DNA of 54,005 nucleotides, taken from assembly GCA_035454885.1 (NCBI GenBank), contig DATIGE010000054.1:1-54005 (forward strand). Direction: 5' to 3'. The notes beneath the pieces are model-generated. The model ran no database searches. It was not told where the DNA came from and worked only from the letters and a program-made list of their open reading frames with translations. The DNA is from a bacterium (GTDB taxonomy: Bacteria > UBA10199 > JACPAL01 > GCA-016699445). The position numbers were made by a program, and so were the translations under genes. Of this stretch, positions 1-7,238 are shown piece after piece (within the stretch, counting starts at the first letter, position 1; every line of letters begins with the position of its first letter).

Positions 1-213
1 GTCGATGGCGATGTAAAGGATGCGGGAACCGACCAAGGCCGCGACGATGATGTAGAAGGAGAGGTCGAGGACGAAGTCCGTCTTGATCCGGACGAATTTC
101 GCCTCTCGGGTCGACCACCAAATGCCCGCCACGAACCCCAAGGCGACGAGGACCCCGTACGTATAAACCTTGATCCCCCCGAAAAGCGGAATTTCGAATA
201 ATAACGGGAACAT
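1..213 (-). CDS. lgt: Prolipoprotein diacylglyceryl transferase, N-terminal part
   Basis: Partial gene running off the left edge; 71 residues are visible from the ATG at 213. Lgt is an inner-membrane enzyme that moves diacylglyceryl from phosphatidylglycerol to the lipobox Cys of prolipoproteins. The visible part matches the family N-terminus: MFPLLFEIPLFGG, then a first membrane segment containing YTYGVLVALGFVAG, and a second segment ending GSRILYI. It reads away from its neighbour at 356-1975 behind its own promoter. The context fits, since at least three clear lipoproteins are encoded in this window. No Shine-Dalgarno is seen before the ATG. Later catalytic residues are outside the window. 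Confidence 0.9.
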   Translation of the reverse strand, partial: MFPLLFEIPLFGGIKVYTYGVLVALGFVAGIWWSTREAKFVRIKTDFVLDLSFYIIVAALVGSRILYIAID

Positions 214-224
214 CGGTGAGGTTG

Positions 225-252
225 AGTATACAGGCGAAGGTCTCAATGTAAA
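225..252 (-). promoter_or_regulatory. Sigma-70-type promoter of lgt
   Basis: On the minus strand: -35 TTTACA (252-247), 16-nt spacer, -10 TATACT (230-225). Predicted transcription start near 218, only about 5 nt before the ATG, so the mRNA would be nearly leaderless. Confidence 0.55.
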
Positions 253-267
253 GGAGTTAAAAGGAAA

Positions 268-305
268 GTGCCCCTCCTTCACATCCCTTCGTGAAGGAGG
301 GGCAC
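268..305 (-). terminator. Intrinsic terminator of the metallopeptidase gene
   Basis: Perfect 15-bp inverted repeat (268-282 with 291-305) and an 8-nt loop. Read leftward it is followed by TTTCCTTTT. It lies 50 bp after the stop at 356 and directly before the lgt promoter, so it insulates lgt. Confidence 0.8.
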
Positions 306-355
306 GGGGCAACTGGCCTCGCAGGGCGGCGAAGGCCAGAGCAGGGCCAAGGTGA

Positions 356-1975
356 TTACTTCAACCGGATCAAAGCCCCGGTCAGGCTTGCCTCGCCGGC
401 GCCGGACACGGTGAGCGCGTCCGCGGGCGTGGCGAGACGGTAGTACTGCGACGCCGTGCCCTTCAGAATGTTCGTGGCCGGATACGTCGCGACCGTCGTC
501 GTCACGGGGCCGTCCAGGACGGTCCCTCGTCCGTCCTGAGCGTCGCAACGGACGCACAGCCCCGTGATATTTCCCGATTGCGAGTCGACGCTTCGCCCTT
601 GGTAATTGTATCGGGGATCGGAGGTGGCTCCGGTCTCCGAGAGGGAAAGGGCAAGCGACCATCGGCTTACGAATTCCGGGAATTCGTCAAAATCGGCGTC
701 AGTACCGTTCCAAGCCGCCTCGAGATTGGCGACGCCCGTGAACGGGCTCGCGTAGAGGCCGCTCAAGAAAGCGTCTCCGTCCGGGCTCTGTTCATAGAGG
801 TAGCGCAGGAACGTGTAGCAGGCGCCGCGCTCGGGCAGTGTCGGGGATCCGGCCGAGATGATCGATGTCCGGGACGGCTGCGAGAGAAACAGCTTCACGC
901 GGGAAGGGTTCTCGTTGCCGAAACCCGTCAGATCCTCCGAAAAGTGCGAGAGGCATTCGTTGAGCCAAGGTTCCTCGGTGGAGCCTTTGTTCTTGAAGAC
1001 ATGCTGCTGGAAGCTATTCATGTGCTGGTATTCGTGGGCGAGCACGCCGGGCAGGATGTTGGTCACCGCGAAATCGGCCGTGACCGAGGCCCCGCACTTG
1101 CCGTCCGGATCGGGAACCAACGTGTAGAAGATTTCCTGGGCGTTCGAGGCGGGATTGACCGAACTCCTCTGATACAGATCGCCGGGAAAGAAGAACCCGG
1201 TCACGATCCCTCCGGAGGTCGCCATCCGGTTGACCGTACAGGTCATGAGAATCGTGATATGGCCGTCCAGGTTGATGTCCGACTCATGGCCGAAGAGGGC
1301 TCGTTCTCGGGGGAGTGCGACGCCCTCAAAGTTGTAGGCCAGCTTTTGAAGGTCCGTGTCCGAGATGTTGTCGCGGTTCTCCTGATCCACGTAGACATAG
1401 AGGTCGCCGGAGGCGTACCGAAGCTCGCCCGTCACCTCTTGATAGGTGGTCAGGGAATTCATGGTCGAGATAACGTTGAAGGTGGAGGTGTCTCCGACGG
1501 CCGGCGCGGCGCCGGAAACCAGGGAGGCCTGTGAGGATGTCCGGACCTCCTCGAACTCGCCCGACTCGCTCACGATGTTTTCGACGGCGCGGAGGTAGTC
1601 GTGCAGTTGGCCGGCGCCCTCTTCGGTCTCCGAGGCCAATCCGGCGTCGGCGGCCAAGGCGGCCGTTTCCGTCTCCAGGGCCGCCACGGCTCCCGCCGCA
1701 AGGCGCACGGTCGAATCGGACCCCGTCTGCTCCGTTGAATTCACGATCAAGACATAGTCGGTCGCCGGGTCGTCCATGGAGACCGTGGTGACGCCCGCGG
1801 AGAGGTCCAGGATTTCGATGCTGTCGAGGGTCTTGTTCCCCCCAAAGGAGCCGGCGCCGGGGCTCTCCACCGAGGTCGAAATCCCAGGCGCCGAAACGCC
1901 GGAACCGCCGCAGGAGGACAGGATCGCGATGGCGGGTAGTACAAGGATGATGCCCTGACGGATCGAAAGCCCCAT
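356..1975 (-). CDS. M30-type zinc metallopeptidase lipoprotein
   Basis: 539 residues from the ATG at 1975, chosen because it has a strong Shine-Dalgarno (GGAGAGGGG) and gives a clean lipoprotein signal. A hydrophobic segment ends in the lipobox LSSC with Cys22 as the lipidated residue, then a Gly/Ser-rich linker. Zinc motif HEYQH is at about 314-318, followed by a downstream NE-x3-HFSE segment of the M30 (hyicolysin) type. The central part (about 190-320) is the beta-rich region usual before this motif. A surface-attached protease is the likely role; the substrate is unknown. It is preceded by a sigma-54 promoter and followed by a strong terminator, so it is a single-gene unit. An upstream in-frame ATG at 2038 is unlikely because it lies within the promoter. 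Confidence 0.8.
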   Translation of the reverse strand: MGLSIRQGIILVLPAIAILSSCGGSGVSAPGISTSVESPGAGSFGGNKTLDSIEILDLSAGVTTVSMDDPATDYVLIVNSTEQTGSDSTVRLAAGAVAALETETAALAADAGLASETEEGAGQLHDYLRAVENIVSESGEFEEVRTSSQASLVSGAAPAVGDTSTFNVISTMNSLTTYQEVTGELRYASGDLYVYVDQENRDNISDTDLQKLAYNFEGVALPRERALFGHESDINLDGHITILMTCTVNRMATSGGIVTGFFFPGDLYQRSSVNPASNAQEIFYTLVPDPDGKCGASVTADFAVTNILPGVLAHEYQHMNSFQQHVFKNKGSTEEPWLNECLSHFSEDLTGFGNENPSRVKLFLSQPSRTSIISAGSPTLPERGACYTFLRYLYEQSPDGDAFLSGLYASPFTGVANLEAAWNGTDADFDEFPEFVSRWSLALSLSETGATSDPRYNYQGRSVDSQSGNITGLCVRCDAQDGRGTVLDGPVTTTVATYPATNILKGTASQYYRLATPADALTVSGAGEASLTGALIRLK

Positions 1976-2027
1976 TTGCCCCTCTCCGGATTCGACTGCC
2001 GGACTGTTTGCCCTGGAGGGGTGCAGT

Positions 2028-2043
2028 GCAAGGGGCATACCAA
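2028..2043 (-). promoter_or_regulatory. Sigma-54 promoter of the metallopeptidase gene
   Basis: Minus strand TTGGTATGCCCCTTGCA: GG (2041-2040), exactly 10 nt, GC (2029-2028). Start of transcription expected near 2016, giving a leader of about 40 nt. The only deviation from the window consensus is T for C after GG. Confidence 0.75.
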
Positions 2044-2266
2044 AATGATAAATGACTCAATACGACGTTTGTTATATTAGTAATTTCAGTATGTTATATA
2101 ACTATTTATGCTTGGATCACGTCCCGGCCCTAGGGCGGGAAAAGAGGGTCAAAAGAGACCCTTTTGGGCCTCGTTTCTTTCGGAATGAGAAGGATTTTTT
2201 CTTTACAGTCCGACCGGTCCTTTGTTACGCCACGTGCACTTTTGATCAATCTCTAAGGAGGAGTTC
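2044..2266. promoter_or_regulatory. AT-rich intergenic regulatory region
   Basis: Lies between divergent genes. Next to the sigma-54 promoter it holds two copies of a GTTATAT element, GTTATATTAG (2071-2080) and the perfect palindrome GTTATATAAC (2093-2102), 22 bp or two helical turns apart. Further right are the palindrome GCCCTAGGGC (2127-2136) and a small hairpin with 6-bp stem (2145-2150 / 2157-2162) followed by T residues, possibly an attenuator before the gene at 2267. No clear sigma-70 promoter was found for that gene. Confidence 0.45.
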
Positions 2267-2767
2267 ATGAAAAAGATCGCTTTGATTTCGGCTGCGCTTC
2301 TTCTTTGCGTCTTCGGAATGGGTTGGGGAACCGCCTGGGCGGGGTCGCGGGAAGGGAAGTTTCAGTTGGGCGGCGGCGCGGGTCTTGCGCTGAACCCTCC
2401 GGTGCGATTCGACCTCAACATCGGCGGTGAATACTTCTTTTGGGAAAACATCGGCATCGGCATGAACATCGACATCTTCTTCCGCGGGCCGACGGCGTTC
2501 ACCTTCATTCCGTTCGCGAGATACCATTTTGACATCCGTTCGGCGCCCGCATGGGTGCCTTACGTGGGCGGCGGCGTCGGTGGCGGCGTCAACACGGACG
2601 GGGCGGGGGCCCTCGACATCATGATTCCGGACTTCGGCGTCCAGTACGAAGTCCTCGATGACAAGCTCTTCTTAGGAACGGACATGTCAGTCCACGTCGT
2701 CACGAACTTCGACAACACCGACTGGGACTTCCGCTGGCTCTTCATTACGGCCCACTACCGCTTTTAG
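2267..2767 (+). CDS. Small outer-membrane beta-barrel protein
   Basis: 166 residues. Start ATG follows an excellent Shine-Dalgarno (AAGGAGGAG). Sec signal peptide at about 1-25 (MKKIALISAALLL, cleavage after AWA). The rest is alternating hydrophobic/polar, Gly- and aromatic-rich beta-strands ending in ITAHYRF; a C-terminal Phe is the usual BAM recognition signature. The length fits an eight-stranded OmpA/OmpX/OmpW-like barrel, but no specific family is recognised. The last 81 bp overlap the convergent GGDEF gene. Confidence 0.75.
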   Translation: MKKIALISAALLLCVFGMGWGTAWAGSREGKFQLGGGAGLALNPPVRFDLNIGGEYFFWENIGIGMNIDIFFRGPTAFTFIPFARYHFDIRSAPAWVPYVGGGVGGGVNTDGAGALDIMIPDFGVQYEVLDDKLFLGTDMSVHVVTNFDNTDWDFRWLFITAHYRF

Positions 2768-3679
2768 CGTCAGGACGCGGTCGCGTCCGAGCCTCTTGGC
2801 CTCGTAGAGAATTCCATCCGCTTCATGCAGGAGGGATTGATGGGACATGTGCGACGCTCTCAAGCCCGCGACGCCGAAACTCGCCGAGAGGGGATAGATT
2901 TTATCTTCATGAAAAAAAGGGCTTTTCCGGATTTCCCGGAGGAGCCGGTTGGCGATCTTGGCCGTCGTCCTTAAATCCGTCTCGGGAAGGATGATGGCGA
3001 ACTCGTCGCCGCCGTAGCGGGCGACTGTATCCACGAAACGCACCCCCTGCAGGAGGAGCCTCGCCATCTGCTTTAAAACCTGATCTCCTTGCGGATGCCC
3101 GCAGGCGTCGTTGACGGTCTTGAATCCGTCCAAGTCGACCATGACGAGGGACAGGTCGCGGTGGTATCGCCGAGCGCGCTCGAATTCGCGTTCCAACGCT
3201 TTTGCGAAATACCGGTGGTTATAGAGGCCCGTGAGGCCGTCGCGTTCCGCGAGGTCCCGAAGGAGATTTTCCTCCCGCTGGCGGTCGGCTTTCTGACGAT
3301 TGCGCTCGATCAAGCTCCCGATGACCTCCAACAAGGGAAGGCTCTCCAGGTCGTCCTTCAGAAGAAAATCGTCTGCCCCCCGGTGAAAGGCTTCGCGGGC
3401 CACGCGTGCGCAGGCGTCGCGCGTGAGGAGAAGGATGGGAAGGGCGAGCCCCATTTGACGGACTTCGAAGAGAAAATGAAATGCATTGGCGTGAGGGAGG
3501 GCGTGATCCGTCAAGACGAGATCGAAGGTCTTGTGGCGGAGTTTCTCAAAGGCCTCGTCGGTGGTTCGGACAAAGCAGAGGGAGGCGGGGACGTCGGATT
3601 TCCGCAGGGAATCACGGATGAGGACGTGGTCCTCCGTGACGGGATCGATCACGAGGATCGAGAGATTCTCCTTTTCCAT
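2687..3679 (-). CDS. Response regulator with GGDEF domain (diguanylate cyclase)
   Basis: 330 residues from the ATG at 3679. An in-frame ATG at 3697 overlaps the -10 box and cannot be the start for that promoter. Receiver domain about 1-120 with phospho-acceptor Asp58 (LVLTDHALP), short helical linker, then a full GGDEF domain. The catalytic motif is RYGGDEF (GGDEF about 223-227), with the inhibitory I-site RFVD (214-217) five residues upstream. It should make c-di-GMP from two GTP, with phosphorylation control and product feedback inhibition. No partner kinase is adjacent. It is paralogous to the degenerate protein at 18891-19820, where the same motifs fall at the same residue numbers. The 3' end overlaps the barrel gene on the other strand. 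Confidence 0.9.
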   Translation of the reverse strand: MEKENLSILVIDPVTEDHVLIRDSLRKSDVPASLCFVRTTDEAFEKLRHKTFDLVLTDHALPHANAFHFLFEVRQMGLALPILLLTRDACARVAREAFHRGADDFLLKDDLESLPLLEVIGSLIERNRQKADRQREENLLRDLAERDGLTGLYNHRYFAKALEREFERARRYHRDLSLVMVDLDGFKTVNDACGHPQGDQVLKQMARLLLQGVRFVDTVARYGGDEFAIILPETDLRTTAKIANRLLREIRKSPFFHEDKIYPLSASFGVAGLRASHMSHQSLLHEADGILYEAKRLGRDRVLTLKAVVGRNEEPAEVPVGVVEVRDDVD

Positions 3680-3695
3680 CGTGTTGGTGCGGTGC

Positions 3696-3724
3696 ATTAT
3701 AACGTCGCGTCATGAAGCTGACAA
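3696..3724 (-). promoter_or_regulatory. Sigma-70 promoter of the diguanylate cyclase
   Basis: Minus strand -35 TTGTCA (3724-3719), 17-nt spacer, perfect -10 TATAAT (3701-3696). Predicted start near 3689, about 10 nt before the ATG, with no Shine-Dalgarno. The -35 box lies inside the first codons of the divergent TPR gene. A plus-strand TATAAC (3698-3703) overlaps the -10 and could serve that gene. Confidence 0.75.
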
Positions 3725-4725
3725 GAAAAGTTCAGACTATTTTCCTCGTTCTCGCGTCGGCTTGGACGCTCGCGGCCTTTCCCGTCCAAGCGAGGCCGTC
3801 CCCGGGCGAACAGATCGAAAAAGCGATCACCGCGCGGGACCTGCTTCTGCAGAGGAGATATGCGGAGGCCGAAGCTTTTTTGAAACGCATCGTGACCGAA
3901 TGGCCCGAGGAGCTGATCGGGTATTTCGGTTTGATGTCCCTCTACCAGGTCCGAAACCTTGACAACTACGATTACCGGTTCGATCCGGCCTATCTTGCCT
4001 GGGAGGCCAAGGGCCGCCCGATGGCCCTCAAGATCGCCCGCGCGCCCGCGGAGGCCGGGGCGTGGGATCTTCTCATCGCCGGTGGGACCCTTGGTGTGAG
4101 CGGTTTCTATCGTGCGCACAACCACAAGTGGTTCGCGGGGCTCCGCGACGTCTCGTTCGGTTTCCACACCATCCAGAAGGCCCATGAGAAGGACGATACG
4201 CTGGCGGATGCCCTCTTCGGGACCGGGCTCTATGATTATTGGAGGAGCTATTTTACCCGGAAGCTGCACTTTCTGCCGTTCTTCGCGGACCGCCGCCCGG
4301 AGGGGAAGGCGGCCCTGGAGAGGGCGGTCAAGGAGGCTCATTTGACGGGAATCCTCGCCGAAATCGGGCTCGCCTTCATCGATTTTCAGGAGAAGAATTT
4401 TGAAAAAGCAGCGTCCACGGTGGACCGCTTTCTGGAACACTACCCTGGAAACACCATCCTGCGGACCCTGAAGGGGGAATGTTTGATCGAGCGGAAGAAA
4501 TATGCCGAGGGGGTCAAGGAGTTCGAAAAAATCATCGCCCTCGACCCGAAACTCACCAAGTCCTACCTCTATATGGGTGTGGCCCTCGCCAAGGAAGGCA
4601 AGGACAAGGACCATGCCCGGGAGCTGCTTAAGAAATTCCTCGAGATGGAGCCGAACGCCTCCGAAGATTGGAGGGAGCCCGCCCTGGAACACTTGAAAAA
4701 GCTCGAAACGCCCGACCGGACCTAA
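3712..4725 (+). CDS. Exported TPR-repeat protein
   Basis: 337 residues. N-terminal signal peptide about 1-27 (cleavage after VQA). TPR-like helix pairs are seen early (ARDLLLQRRYAEAEAFLKR) and in several copies from about residue 205 to the end (for example KNFEKAASTVDRFLEHYPG and KKYAEGVKEFEKIIALDP). The middle (about 85-200) is an aromatic-rich helical region without obvious repeats. It probably acts as a periplasmic or lipid-anchored scaffold; the partner is unknown. It is divergent from the diguanylate cyclase with only 32 bp between start codons, so shared control is possible. No Shine-Dalgarno is visible. Confidence 0.75.
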   Translation: MKLTRKVQTIFLVLASAWTLAAFPVQARPSPGEQIEKAITARDLLLQRRYAEAEAFLKRIVTEWPEELIGYFGLMSLYQVRNLDNYDYRFDPAYLAWEAKGRPMALKIARAPAEAGAWDLLIAGGTLGVSGFYRAHNHKWFAGLRDVSFGFHTIQKAHEKDDTLADALFGTGLYDYWRSYFTRKLHFLPFFADRRPEGKAALERAVKEAHLTGILAEIGLAFIDFQEKNFEKAASTVDRFLEHYPGNTILRTLKGECLIERKKYAEGVKEFEKIIALDPKLTKSYLYMGVALAKEGKDKDHARELLKKFLEMEPNASEDWREPALEHLKKLETPDRT

Positions 4726-4741
4726 AGACCCTGCCGTCCGG

Positions 4742-4751
4742 AAATTGAGAC
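4742..4751 (+). promoter_or_regulatory. Possible activator box upstream of RTX gene
   Basis: AAATTGAGAC, two mismatches from the AARWTGWGAA box seen before five other sigma-54 promoters. It sits 63 nt before the GG of this promoter. Confidence 0.3.
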
Positions 4752-4812
4752 GCCGGCCGGAGACCGTCCGCGCGCGTCCTCGGAATTCATTCGCCTTTTT
4801 CGCATCCCCTTG

Positions 4813-4828
4813 TTGGCACCGCTCTTGC
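4813..4828 (+). promoter_or_regulatory. Sigma-54 promoter of the RTX-repeat operon
   Basis: TTGGCACCGCTCTTGC: GG (4815-4816), 10 nt, GC (4827-4828). Start expected near 4840, just before the Shine-Dalgarno of the gene at 4854. Confidence 0.8.
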
Positions 4829-4853
4829 GATAGCCCTCGTTGAGGAGGTGGCT

Positions 4854-5993
4854 ATGCGCCAGGTTTCATCGTCCGCGTCGTCGGTTCATTCATGGTCGGG
4901 TTTGGGGATCGAGACCCATGCGGGGCGCTCGAGCGTGCTCGAATCCGATCCCTTTGGAAATCACCGGATCACGGCCACCGGCCATGACGATCTGATCCGC
5001 GCCCGGGAGGAGAGCCTCGGAGGCCTTCGCTGGCTGGTCGTCGACGTCAACGACGACCGGTACCGGATTCCGCTCACCGGTCCAAGGGCCGCGCGGTCCG
5101 TCGCCATCGACGCCGGAGCCGGCAACGACGCCGTCTTCGTCGATCCCAGTGTCATGTTTCCTCTCTTCATCCAGGGAGGCGTCGGGGATGATTACCTCAA
5201 GGGAGGTTCGGGGCCGGCGGCCCTGCTGGGCGGTGAGGGCAGCGACACGCTGATCGGCGGTCCCGCATCCAACGATTTACTCCTGGGTGGCGGGGACAAC
5301 GACGTGATCCACACGGGGGGTGGCCGGGACATGGTCTCCATGGGGGATTTGCTCCAGCGCCTCCGCGAGGGCTGGTGTGATCGTCCTGTGATCGCTCCGG
5401 AACGTCCTTCGGAAGCGCCCTCCTGGACGCTGCCAGCGCAGGAACTCCCCCCGGTCGCGTCGCAGCCTCAGCCGCCATCTCAGCCTCAGCCGGTCATCGC
5501 ACCGGTCCCCCCGCCCATCGTCCGTCCTCAACCCCAGGTACAACGGCCCGTCGTCCCGCGATCTCAAAAGCCATTCGTGGCGCCTCGACCGAGGCTTTCG
5601 GACCTCCTCGCCGCCGTCGACACGCACAACGAAAAGGGCTTCAAGTCCGGGCGGTCGATGACCAAGAACCTCCTGACCGCTCTCTATGACGGCCCTCAAA
5701 GGTTCCGGGAAGCGGTCGCATCCCTCGCCGGCCAGGGGGAACGGGACGACGCGGTCGCGAGTTTCCTGCGCGCCCTCTTCGACGCGGGTCCCGGCGGGGC
5801 CAGGCTTTTCAAAGACATTCCTCTTTCCGAGAAAAAGACCCTCGCCGCCTACCTGGGCGGTGGCAACAGCTGGAACGCCCAGAAAAAGGGCCTGATGCTG
5901 GTGATGTCCAAGGCCACGGGGGCACCGGACCGGAATTTTGGAAACGACAGCCAGGCGCAGGATTACCTGCGCCGCTATGCGGGGGTGTTCTGA
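4854..5993 (+). CDS. RTX-type calcium-binding repeat protein
   Basis: 379 residues; the ATG is preceded by GAGGAGG. No signal peptide. About 85-165 holds degenerate nonapeptide repeats of the hemolysin type (GAGNDAVFV, GGVGDDYLKGG, GGEGSDTLIGG, GGGDNDVIHTGG), which bind Ca2+ in a beta-roll. About 180-245 is a Pro/Gln-rich linker. About 246-379 is a separate helical C-terminal domain of unknown type, ending in RRYAGVF. Most RTX proteins leave by type I secretion with the repeats near the C-terminus; here they are N-terminal and no ABC/HlyD/TolC set is nearby, so the export route is unclear. It shares a sigma-54 promoter and a one-base stop/start overlap with the next gene. Confidence 0.75.
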   Translation: MRQVSSSASSVHSWSGLGIETHAGRSSVLESDPFGNHRITATGHDDLIRAREESLGGLRWLVVDVNDDRYRIPLTGPRAARSVAIDAGAGNDAVFVDPSVMFPLFIQGGVGDDYLKGGSGPAALLGGEGSDTLIGGPASNDLLLGGGDNDVIHTGGGRDMVSMGDLLQRLREGWCDRPVIAPERPSEAPSWTLPAQELPPVASQPQPPSQPQPVIAPVPPPIVRPQPQVQRPVVPRSQKPFVAPRPRLSDLLAAVDTHNEKGFKSGRSMTKNLLTALYDGPQRFREAVASLAGQGERDDAVASFLRALFDAGPGGARLFKDIPLSEKKTLAAYLGGGNSWNAQKKGLMLVMSKATGAPDRNFGNDSQAQDYLRRYAGVF

Positions 5994-6661
5994 TGGAAAC
6001 GAGAGGGATCAGTCTCTTGAACAACAAAATCATTTCTTTCGACGGCTGGCCGGAGAGTCTTCCGGCCGCAAGCGGCGGGCCCGTCACGGGCGACGAGTAC
6101 GTCGGCGCCCGCGCGACGGTTGCGGCGAATCACGAAAGCCTCAGGACGCCCGGCACCGCCCCGAACGCGGCGGTCGTGAAACAGATCGAGGAGATCGCGG
6201 ACAACCCCGCGCTCAGCGACAAGCAAAAGCGCGCTACGATCAATGACTTGAGAAAACAACTCGGGATATCCAAAGGGGACATGAAGAAACTTTACATGAA
6301 GCCTCTTGAACAGAAGGCGGCACAGGAAGGGGACGAAGCGAAAAGAAAGTTATATGCTTCGATGTACAAGCCCGGCGGATGCGTGAAAAAGGTGTTTAAG
6401 GGGATCGGCAAGGGTTTAGCCGTCGGTGCCAAGGTCGCGGCGGGTGTCGCGTCGGCGATGGTGAATCCGGCAAACCTCATTCCCATGGGCGTCTCGTTGA
6501 TCAGCAAGATCCCAGGCGTTTCCAAGGCGACCAGAGCCGTGGAAGGCGCCGTGGATCAGGTCACCGGGTGGGCGGATAAGGGCATGGGTTACGTTCAGAG
6601 AGGCGTTCAATTCTCGAAGGATCTGGCCTCGATCTTCGGAAATTTTGGCGGGAGGGGCTGA
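5993..6661 (+). CDS. Unrecognised protein coupled to the RTX gene
   Basis: 222 residues; its ATG shares one base with the upstream TGA, so translation is probably coupled. Visible parts: N-terminal 60 residues of mixed composition, a charged helical segment (about 60-125) with many Lys/Glu, and a Gly/Ala/Val-rich segment (about 128-180) containing GKGLAVGAKVAAGVASAMV, which could be membrane-active. The end contains two amphipathic stretches. No signal peptide and no family recognised. As a co-expressed partner it may be a membrane-interacting effector or an assembly partner of the RTX protein; this is inference only. Confidence 0.65.
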   Translation: METRGISLLNNKIISFDGWPESLPAASGGPVTGDEYVGARATVAANHESLRTPGTAPNAAVVKQIEEIADNPALSDKQKRATINDLRKQLGISKGDMKKLYMKPLEQKAAQEGDEAKRKLYASMYKPGGCVKKVFKGIGKGLAVGAKVAAGVASAMVNPANLIPMGVSLISKIPGVSKATRAVEGAVDQVTGWADKGMGYVQRGVQFSKDLASIFGNFGGRG

Positions 6662-6675
6662 AGCTCACGAAAGGA

Positions 6676-7224
6676 TCAGAACATCACCCCCATCCCGGCC
6701 TGCAGCTCCAGGAATCCGAAGCCGCCGTGCCGGTTGCCCATGCCGCCCAAGCCGATGTCGGCGCCCCAGAAGGGGAGCACGCGCCCGTCGGTCCGGTCGC
6801 GCCAGAACATGTGACGGACACCGATGTTCAGGACCCCGCCGTGTTGGGGGTCGCTTCCGGACACCTCGCGATAAATATAGTTCAGATGGATGGGGAACAT
6901 GAGCCGGTTATCCAAGACGAAAAGATCAAAGCCGGCCCCCGCCCGGTGTTGCATGTTTCCAGCCGAATCATAAAGGAACGCGTAGCAGGCACCGCCTCCG
7001 ACGCCCGAGAAGGCCCCGGTCGCGCCGTCCGCGCTGGTCGGGCGCAGGATGTCGAAACAGCCGCGTACGCCCGCGTAGGCCCCGCCCGTCCCGTATTCCT
7101 CGAAGTTGCCGCTCACCGAGGGCCGGTCGTCGTGGCCCGCGCCGATCCAGGCGCCCAAGACGGGTACCTCCAGTCGGAAATGGAAGTAGTCGGTGTGGAG
7201 CTGGTAATCCGGTCCGTCGCCCAT
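6676..7224 (-). CDS. Beta-barrel-like protein without signal peptide
   Basis: 182 residues from the ATG at 7224, chosen for its Shine-Dalgarno (GAAGGAG). The sequence is a run of alternating beta-strands rich in Gly and aromatics (GGAYAGVRGCFDI, VLNIGVRHMFW) and ends in LQAGMGVMF. The terminal Phe and strand pattern look like an outer-membrane barrel, yet the start MGDGPDYQLHTDYF is not a signal peptide and no better start is visible. It is the last gene of a three-gene minus-strand cluster, 14 bp after the 1926-residue giant. It is convergent with the RTX operon, 14 bp apart. Confidence 0.65.
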   Translation of the reverse strand: MGDGPDYQLHTDYFHFRLEVPVLGAWIGAGHDDRPSVSGNFEEYGTGGAYAGVRGCFDILRPTSADGATGAFSGVGGGACYAFLYDSAGNMQHRAGAGFDLFVLDNRLMFPIHLNYIYREVSGSDPQHGGVLNIGVRHMFWRDRTDGRVLPFWGADIGLGGMGNRHGGFGFLELQAGMGVMF

Positions 7225-7238
7225 AAAAACTCCTTCAA

